Source: Agromyces tardus (GTDB lineage Bacteria > Actinomycetota > Actinomycetes > Actinomycetales > Microbacteriaceae). From it: DNA of 64,000 nt. Numbering within the stretch: the stretch's first letter is position 1; the number at the start of each line of letters is the position of its first letter. A program made the position numbers and the translations under genes. Below, in pieces: positions 59,384 to 64,000 of this stretch. The stretch is taken from positions 19,819-83,818 of the forward strand of contig NZ_RHHB01000011.1 of the NCBI RefSeq assembly GCF_003710805.1, written 5' to 3'. The notes under the pieces are model-generated. The model had not been told where the DNA came from. It saw only the letters and a program-made list of their open reading frames with translations, and did no database searches.

Positions 59384-61075
59384 TCAGCGCGGCCCGCGGC
59401 GGCGGTGGCGGCCCGCCGTCCACGCGAGGTAGGCGCCGAGCGTTCCGATGACGCCGAGGCCCGTGCCGAGCATCGCCCCCTCCCACGAGCGCCACCTCCG
59501 CTCGCGCGTGACCACGTTGCCGACGCCCGTGATGAGCGCGGCGCTGATCATGCCGGCCACGAGGCGATTGCCGATGCGCTCGGCGCGGCCCATGAGCGGC
59601 TCGAGCTCGGCGGCGCGCAGGTGCACCTGGATGCCGGAGGTGTCGGCGACGTCGACGACCCGGCGCAGGACGCCGGGGAACTCGAGTGCGAGCTCGCCGA
59701 GGTCGCTGGAGGCGCGGGCGATGCGTCGCGCCAGCACCGACGCGCTGAGCCGCTCGCGCGCGAGCCGCTGGGCGTACGGCTCGAGCGCCTCGCCGAGCCG
59801 GAAGTCGGGATCGAGCCGCACCGCGAGCCCCTCGATCATGACGAGGGACTTGAAGATGAGCGCCATCTCCCTCGGCAGGCGCAGGCGGTTGTCGCGCAGG
59901 ATCACGAACAGCTCGGCGATCATGCGCGCGAAGGGCGTCTCGCGCAGCGAGTGGAGGCGGTACCGGGCGAGGAACGCCGTGAGGTCCGCACGCAGGGCGT
60001 CGCGGTCGACGGGCACCGAGCCGACCGAGATGCCCATGAGCGCCTTCGCGACCAGGTCGGCGTTGCCCCGCACGATCCCGATGAAGACGTTGCTGAGGTG
60101 CCCCCGCAGCTCCTCGCCGACCTCGCCCACCATCCCGAAGTCGATGAGCGCGATCGAGCCGTCGTCGTGGATGAACAGGTTGCCGGGGTGCAGGTCGGCG
60201 TGGAAGAAGCGGTCCTCGAAGGTCATCTTGAGCACGATGTCCGCGCCGCGCCGGGCGAGGGCCTTCCGGTCGACGCCGGCGGCGTCGAGGGCGGCGGCGT
60301 CGCCCACGTTGGCGCCGCTCATGCGCTCGAGCGTGAGCACGCGCGAGGTCGTGAAGTCCCAGAACACGCGGGGGATCTGCACGTCGGGCTCGAACTCGAA
60401 GTCCTCGGCGAACCGCTCGGCGTTGCGTCCCTCCTGCAGGTAGTCGAGCTCGGCCCGGATGGTCTGCGCGAACTCGTCGGCGAGCCCGGGCGCGTCGTAG
60501 TCGCGGGCGAGGTCCCACACCCGGCTCGCGCGGATCGCGAGGTTCTGCAGGATCTCGAGGTCCTGCTGCACCTGGGCGACGGCGCCGGGGCGGCGCACCT
60601 TGACCACCACCTCGGTGCCGTCGTGGAGCGTGGCGGTGTGGGCCTGGCCGATCGACGCGGATGCCAGGGGGCGGTCTTCGAACGACCGGAACAGCTCCTC
60701 GGGCTCGGCGCCGAGTTCCTGCCGGATCACCTCGCGGATCTGCTCGATCGCGACGGGCGGAGCCGCGTCCTGGAGCTTGGCGAGCTCGTCGACGTACGCC
60801 TGCGGAAGCAGGTCGGAACGGGTGGAGAGCACCTGGCCGAGCTTGATGAAGGTCGGTCCGAGCTCCTCGAGCGCGAGGCGGACGTGCTCGGGCGGCGCGA
60901 CGGCATCGGCGGCCGGCCCGGAATCCTGCCCCGCTCCGGACTGCCCCCGACGGAACGGGTTGAGGCGCCCGGCGCCGATGAGGCCCGCGAAGAAGCCGAG
61001 GCTGTGGCGGCGCAGGGTCGCGGAGATCTGGCGGTAGCGCGCGGCGTGACCGGAGTCGGCACGGCCTGGGCTCAT
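59384..61075 (-). CDS. AarF/UbiB family ABC1 kinase-like protein
   Basis: The 563-residue protein has the ABC1 KxGQ motif (PTFIKLGQVLSTRSDLLP), SASIGQAHTATLHDGTEV in the A-rich loop, catalytic-type HADLHPGNLFI and LIDFGMVGEV, and two C-terminal membrane helices. The UbiB/COQ8 family has atypical kinase folds and supports quinone or lipid homeostasis at membranes. Its ATG overlaps the hydrolase stop by 4 bp (ATGA), so the two are coexpressed. Confidence 0.92.
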   Translation of the reverse strand: MSPGRADSGHAARYRQISATLRRHSLGFFAGLIGAGRLNPFRRGQSGAGQDSGPAADAVAPPEHVRLALEELGPTFIKLGQVLSTRSDLLPQAYVDELAKLQDAAPPVAIEQIREVIRQELGAEPEELFRSFEDRPLASASIGQAHTATLHDGTEVVVKVRRPGAVAQVQQDLEILQNLAIRASRVWDLARDYDAPGLADEFAQTIRAELDYLQEGRNAERFAEDFEFEPDVQIPRVFWDFTTSRVLTLERMSGANVGDAAALDAAGVDRKALARRGADIVLKMTFEDRFFHADLHPGNLFIHDDGSIALIDFGMVGEVGEELRGHLSNVFIGIVRGNADLVAKALMGISVGSVPVDRDALRADLTAFLARYRLHSLRETPFARMIAELFVILRDNRLRLPREMALIFKSLVMIEGLAVRLDPDFRLGEALEPYAQRLARERLSASVLARRIARASSDLGELALEFPGVLRRVVDVADTSGIQVHLRAAELEPLMGRAERIGNRLVAGMISAALITGVGNVVTRERRWRSWEGAMLGTGLGVIGTLGAYLAWTAGRHRRRGPR

Positions 61076-62097
61076 GTGTGCTCCCTCACTCGGTCGACCA
61101 CCCGCAAGATCGCGTCCGCGACGAGCACGGGCTGCTCCTGGTGGACATTGTGCCCGCTGTTCGTGTGCGTGAGGTGCTCGGCACCCGGTGCGAGCCGTGC
61201 GAGCCCCGCCTGGCTCTCGGCCTGCGCGGCATCCACCACGGAACCGAAGTCCGCGGGCACCTCGGGCGGGAACGCGCCCGACGCGACGAGCTCGGCGACG
61301 ACGGGCGCCAGCGACCGGCCGGCGGAAATGACCGACAGGGGGAGCGCGGGCAGGGGTGGCGCGGCACGGACCTGGGCGAAGCTCCCCGTCACATCCACCT
61401 GCTCGAGGTCGGGGTACTCGATGAGGCTCTCCGCGATGTCGCCCGCGAGCAGCTGGAGCTGGATCGTCCACTGCTCGGGGGTCTCGGCGTCCTGCAGCCC
61501 GGGCGACAGCGCATCGACGAGCACCAGCCCCGAGACTTCCGCGGGGTGATCCGCGGCGTACAGCCGCGCCGCGAGGCCGCCCGCCGAGTGACCGACGAGG
61601 ACGAATGGTCCCGTCTCCCCCGCCGACCGCAGCAGCGCACGGAGATCGTCGACCATGGCGCCCGCCGTCGTGGGCTGCGGTGCGGGATCGCTGCGGCTGA
61701 AGCTGTCGCCCACGGGCGTTCCGGGCCGATCGTAGGCGCACACGCGGGTCTGCTCGGCCAGCTGGGCGAACACGGGCACGGGTTCGTCGTCGTTCACGGT
61801 GATGGACCAGTCCGCGGCCGAGCCCCGCTGACCCGAGATGAGGATCACGGTCGGCGCGCCGCTGCCGCGGCACTCGAGGTACATCCGCCGGCCGTCGCCG
61901 ATGTCGAACGTGCCGGCGATGTCGGCCCGCGGGGTCGCGGCGGCGGATGCCGTTTCGTCGGGCGGGTTCGGATCCGGCGCGCCGGCGCACGCGGCGAGCA
62001 CGAGCGCCATGACGACCGCCGGGAGCGCACCGACCCGGGGCGAGCGGATGCCGCGCCGCCGGCCCGGCCGTCGCTCGGGCAGGGGAGGCTGCTGCAT
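61072..62097 (-). CDS. Alpha/beta hydrolase lipoprotein
   Basis: The 341-residue protein has a basic start and lipoprotein signal ALPAVVMALVLAACAGAPD (lipobox LAAC), then an alpha/beta hydrolase with VILISGQRGSAADW, nucleophile FVLVGHSAGGLAARLYA, and the late His in GHNVHQEQP. It is anchored outside the cell. GGGGAG lies 7 nt before the ATG. Its coupling to the UbiB-like gene suggests a lipid-related role. Confidence 0.85.
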   Translation of the reverse strand: MQQPPLPERRPGRRRGIRSPRVGALPAVVMALVLAACAGAPDPNPPDETASAAATPRADIAGTFDIGDGRRMYLECRGSGAPTVILISGQRGSAADWSITVNDDEPVPVFAQLAEQTRVCAYDRPGTPVGDSFSRSDPAPQPTTAGAMVDDLRALLRSAGETGPFVLVGHSAGGLAARLYAADHPAEVSGLVLVDALSPGLQDAETPEQWTIQLQLLAGDIAESLIEYPDLEQVDVTGSFAQVRAAPPLPALPLSVISAGRSLAPVVAELVASGAFPPEVPADFGSVVDAAQAESQAGLARLAPGAEHLTHTNSGHNVHQEQPVLVADAILRVVDRVREHT

Positions 62098-62215
62098 GGC
62101 CGTGCTCCCCTCCGGATCCCGGGGGGCGGACCGGGCCCGTCGGGTGCACCGACCCCGGATCCACTCTCAACGTACACCCGGGCCGCGGCGCGTCATCCGC
62201 CCGCAGCAGCCGTCG

Positions 62216-62686
62216 TCAGCGCGCGTTCTCGCGCACGGCCACGGGCTCGGAGCCCGGCGCGCGTCGGCCGAACACCCACGACCGGTAGGCGACGAAGCGG
62301 AAGGCAGAGCCGGCGAGCAGGCCGATCACGTTCGCCGAGACGTTGTCGGCGAGCCGCGAGGTGAGCCCGAGCGCGTAGTGGCTGAATCCGAGGCACGCGA
62401 GCGAGATCGCGCTGCCCGCGAGGCTCACGAGCGCGAACTCGACGGCCTCCCGCGCCGCGTCGGGGCGCCGTTCGTCGCGGAACGTGAGCGTGCGGTTCCC
62501 GATCCAGTTCGCCGCGATCGCCACGGTCGTCGAGATCGCCTTGGCGACCATCGGCCCGCCTGCCACGTGCGACGAGAGCACCGACGCCGTGAGCAGGTTG
62601 AAGATGCCGACGTCGAGCACGAACCCGACGCCGCCGATCGCCGCGAAGGTCACGAGCTGGCGCCCCAGGCGCAACCGCTCACGCAT
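62216..62686 (-). CDS. GtrA family membrane protein
   Basis: The 156-residue protein has four helices of the GtrA fold (TFAAIGGVGFVLDVGIFNLL, KAISTTVAIAANWIGNRTL with the NW motif, SLAGSAISLACLGFSHYALG, NVIGLLAGSAFRFVAYRSWV). GtrA proteins are thought to flip polyprenyl-phosphate sugars. Its start overlaps the mannose synthase stop by 8 bp, consistent with a partner for the polyprenyl-phosphomannose made by that enzyme. Confidence 0.92.
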   Translation of the reverse strand: MRERLRLGRQLVTFAAIGGVGFVLDVGIFNLLTASVLSSHVAGGPMVAKAISTTVAIAANWIGNRTLTFRDERRPDAAREAVEFALVSLAGSAISLACLGFSHYALGLTSRLADNVSANVIGLLAGSAFRFVAYRSWVFGRRAPGSEPVAVRENAR

Positions 62687-63467
62687 GCGCGCGCTCCTGG
62701 GCTGCGGATGCCGCGGGGCGGGCGCCGGATGCCGCGGGGCGGGCGCCGCGCGACATCCGCGCCGGAAGCGAAGCGAGCCCCCACCGGCCCACCCGCAGCA
62801 TCGCCTCGAGCACGATGGCCCCGCTCATCTTGGAGCGCCCGAGCGCCCGCTCGACGAACGTGATCGGCACCTCGACGATGCGCAGGCCCGCCTCCTCGGC
62901 CTGCCAGAGCAGCTCGACCTGGAAGCTGTACCCCTGGCTGCGGAGCTCGGCCGGCCGTAACCGCTCGAGGGCCCCGGCCCGGAACGCGCGATATCCACCG
63001 GTCACGTCCCGCTGCGGGAGCCCGAGCGCGAGCCGCGCGTAGGCGCTGCCGCCGAGCGAGATCAGGCGTCGGTGCAGGGGCCAGCCGACCACCTCGCCGC
63101 CGTCGACCCAGCGCGACCCCACCACGACATCGGCACGATCGAGCCCGGCGAGCAGGCGCGGGAGCTGCTCGGGGAGGTGCGACCCGTCGGCGTCCATCTC
63201 GACGAGCACGTCGTAGCCGCGCTCGAGCGCCCACGCGAAGCCGGCGCGATACGCCGCGCCGAGGCCGTCCTTCGAGTGCCGGTGCAGCACGTGCACGAGC
63301 GGATCGGCGGTGGCGAGCTCGTCGGCGAGCAGGCCCGTGCCGTCGGGCGAGTCGTCGTCGACGACGAGGAGCTCCACCTCCGGCGCCGCCTCGCGGAGTC
63401 GCGCTGCCACGCCGCCGAGGTTGGCGCGCTCGTCGTACGTGGGCATGATCACGATCGTGCGGGTCAT
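62679..63467 (-). CDS. Polyprenyl-phosphate mannose/glycosyl synthase (DPM1-like)
   Basis: The 262-residue GT2 enzyme has IVIMPTYDERANLGGVAARL, VVDDDSPDGTGLLADEL, VEMDADGSHLPEQLP and RSKMSGAIVLEA, the signatures of polyprenol monophosphomannose synthase. It makes the lipid-linked mannose donor used by membrane mannosyltransferases. GGAGG lies 4 nt before the ATG. The end carries a duplicated 7-residue unit. It overlaps the upstream mannosyltransferase-like gene by 4 bp. Confidence 0.92.
   Translation of the reverse strand: MTRTIVIMPTYDERANLGGVAARLREAAPEVELLVVDDDSPDGTGLLADELATADPLVHVLHRHSKDGLGAAYRAGFAWALERGYDVLVEMDADGSHLPEQLPRLLAGLDRADVVVGSRWVDGGEVVGWPLHRRLISLGGSAYARLALGLPQRDVTGGYRAFRAGALERLRPAELRSQGYSFQVELLWQAEEAGLRIVEVPITFVERALGRSKMSGAIVLEAMLRVGRWGLASLPARMSRGARPAASGARPAASAAQERAHA
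62706..62747 (-). repeat. 21-bp tandem repeat (2 copies) in DPM1-like gene
   Basis: Two exact 21-bp copies (62706-62726 and 62727-62747) encode the repeated residues GARPAAS at the enzyme's C-terminus. They are probably harmless slippage products. Confidence 0.8.
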
Positions 63468-64000
63468 GATCCCTCCTTCACCAGCTCGTAGACGACGGTG
63501 CGATGCACGGGGATGGCCTGCTCGACCGTGTAGCCGAGCGAGCGGAGCACCGCGACATCCGTCGAGTCGGAGCCGCTCTCGACGGCCCAGACGCGCGCAT
63601 GCGCCTCGACCCGGTCGGCCACGGCCGGCAGCGGGGCGACGGCGTCCCACAGCACGGTGCGCGATGCCAGCGGGCGCCGCAGGGCCACGTCGTCGAGACC
63701 CGCGAACTGCCCCGGGTAGAGGTCGAGGGAGAGGCGCGGCCGGCGCGACGGCTTCGTCGACTGGTCGAACACGATGGCGTCGCCCGGCGAGGCGTTCGCC
63801 GCGACGACCGCAGCCGCCTGCCGGAAATCGGCGCCGTGGTCCTTCGCGTAGGGCCCCCGCTGCGCGAGGTAGCCGGGCGTCGCTGCGCCGAGGATGACGG
63901 CCAGGCCGAGCAGCGGCACGAGCGTCGCCGGCGGCACCGCCCGGCGCCCTCCGACGGCGCCGGGGCGGGACGCGACGGGCGCGGCGGACGCGGCGAGCGC
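63464..64000 (-). CDS. Membrane glycosyltransferase, C-terminal part only
   Basis: The last 178 residues of a gene that enters from the right edge are visible. A hydrophobic helix (ATLVPLLGLAVILGAATPGY) precedes a soluble C-terminal domain (DFRQAAAVVAANASPGDAIV, GQFAGLDDVALRR). This layout fits GT39-like mannosyltransferases that use polyprenyl-phosphomannose. It overlaps the DPM1-like gene by 4 bp (ATGA), so donor synthesis and use appear linked. The catalytic N-terminus lies outside the window. Confidence 0.65.
   Translation of the reverse strand, partial: ALAASAAPVASRPGAVGGRRAVPPATLVPLLGLAVILGAATPGYLAQRGPYAKDHGADFRQAAAVVAANASPGDAIVFDQSTKPSRRPRLSLDLYPGQFAGLDDVALRRPLASRTVLWDAVAPLPAVADRVEAHARVWAVESGSDSTDVAVLRSLGYTVEQAIPVHRTVVYELVKEGS

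Noticed and set aside
59384..62170. A single 928-codon protein joining the UbiB-like kinase to upstream sequence
   Set aside because: The upstream part is the lipoprotein hydrolase gene read in another frame. The ATGA junction at 61072-61075 separates two genes.
1..64000. CRISPR arrays, insertion sequences, rRNA genes
   Set aside because: No spaced repeat arrays, transposase motifs with terminal repeats or rRNA sequence were seen in the window.

Overview
The window is high-GC DNA with short intergenic gaps, many GTG starts and many ATGA start/stop overlaps. The gene set (DivIVA-domain protein, dCTP deaminase of the mycobacterial type, arsenic genes of the corynebacterial type, LAL-type LuxR regulator, F420/PPOX family protein) points to an actinobacterium. 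Microbacteriaceae, for example Agromyces or Microbacterium, is my inference; no ribosomal marker is present to prove it.

Region 1 (1-7.3 kb) is a cell-surface glycan locus. Two glycosyltransferases, a flippase-like ABC exporter, a PqqD-like protein, a nucleotidyltransferase_5 protein and a polysaccharide pyruvyl transferase run leftward. A divergent F420-hydrogenase-beta-like protein runs rightward. The locus continues beyond the left edge. It is followed by dcd and a membrane protein.

Region 2 (8.74-16.65 kb) is a genomic island in the 3' half of a tRNA-Gly(CCC) gene. A 55-bp direct repeat bounds it (8761-8815 and 16593-16647). The two copies differ at a single base, the wobble position of the anticodon. 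Cargo: a decayed permease, a TetR-controlled amine-catabolism cassette (cupin, flavin amine oxidase, APC permease), three small membrane proteins and an MNT/HEPN toxin-antitoxin pair beside the right repeat. No integrase is visible.

Region 3 (16.9-28.4 kb) holds a truncated haemoglobin-flavohaemoglobin-DivIVA operon, a rifampicin-phosphotransferase-like enzyme with a palindrome resembling the rifamycin-associated element, a SulP transporter, a PadR operon with three operator repeats at exact 23-bp spacing facing a DUF4232 secreted protein, and an SDR/TetR pair. Region 4 (29-33.7 kb) is an arsenic locus (arsR, flavin monooxygenase, arsA) without a visible arsenite pump, followed by a PPOX protein and a DUF2200 protein. 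Region 5 (33.7-38.7 kb) is a five-gene RpiR/M20 peptidase/amino-acid ABC importer operon.

Region 6 (38.9-47.8 kb) centres on a LAL-type LuxR regulator (41115-43898). It is flanked by two outward-pointing, nearly identical 20-bp sites, each 67-68 bp before a start codon. One precedes mscS-GH5; the other precedes hydrolase-BASS transporter-membrane lipase. This is probably a small dedicated regulon. Region 7 (48-64 kb) is mostly housekeeping and membrane genes: a ThDP enzyme, a TetR/MFS pair with a clear operator, a P-type ATPase, an acyltransferase-like protein, a cation/proton antiporter, a UbiB kinase, a lipoprotein hydrolase, and a GtrA / dolichol-phosphate-mannose synthase / mannosyltransferase group cut by the right edge.
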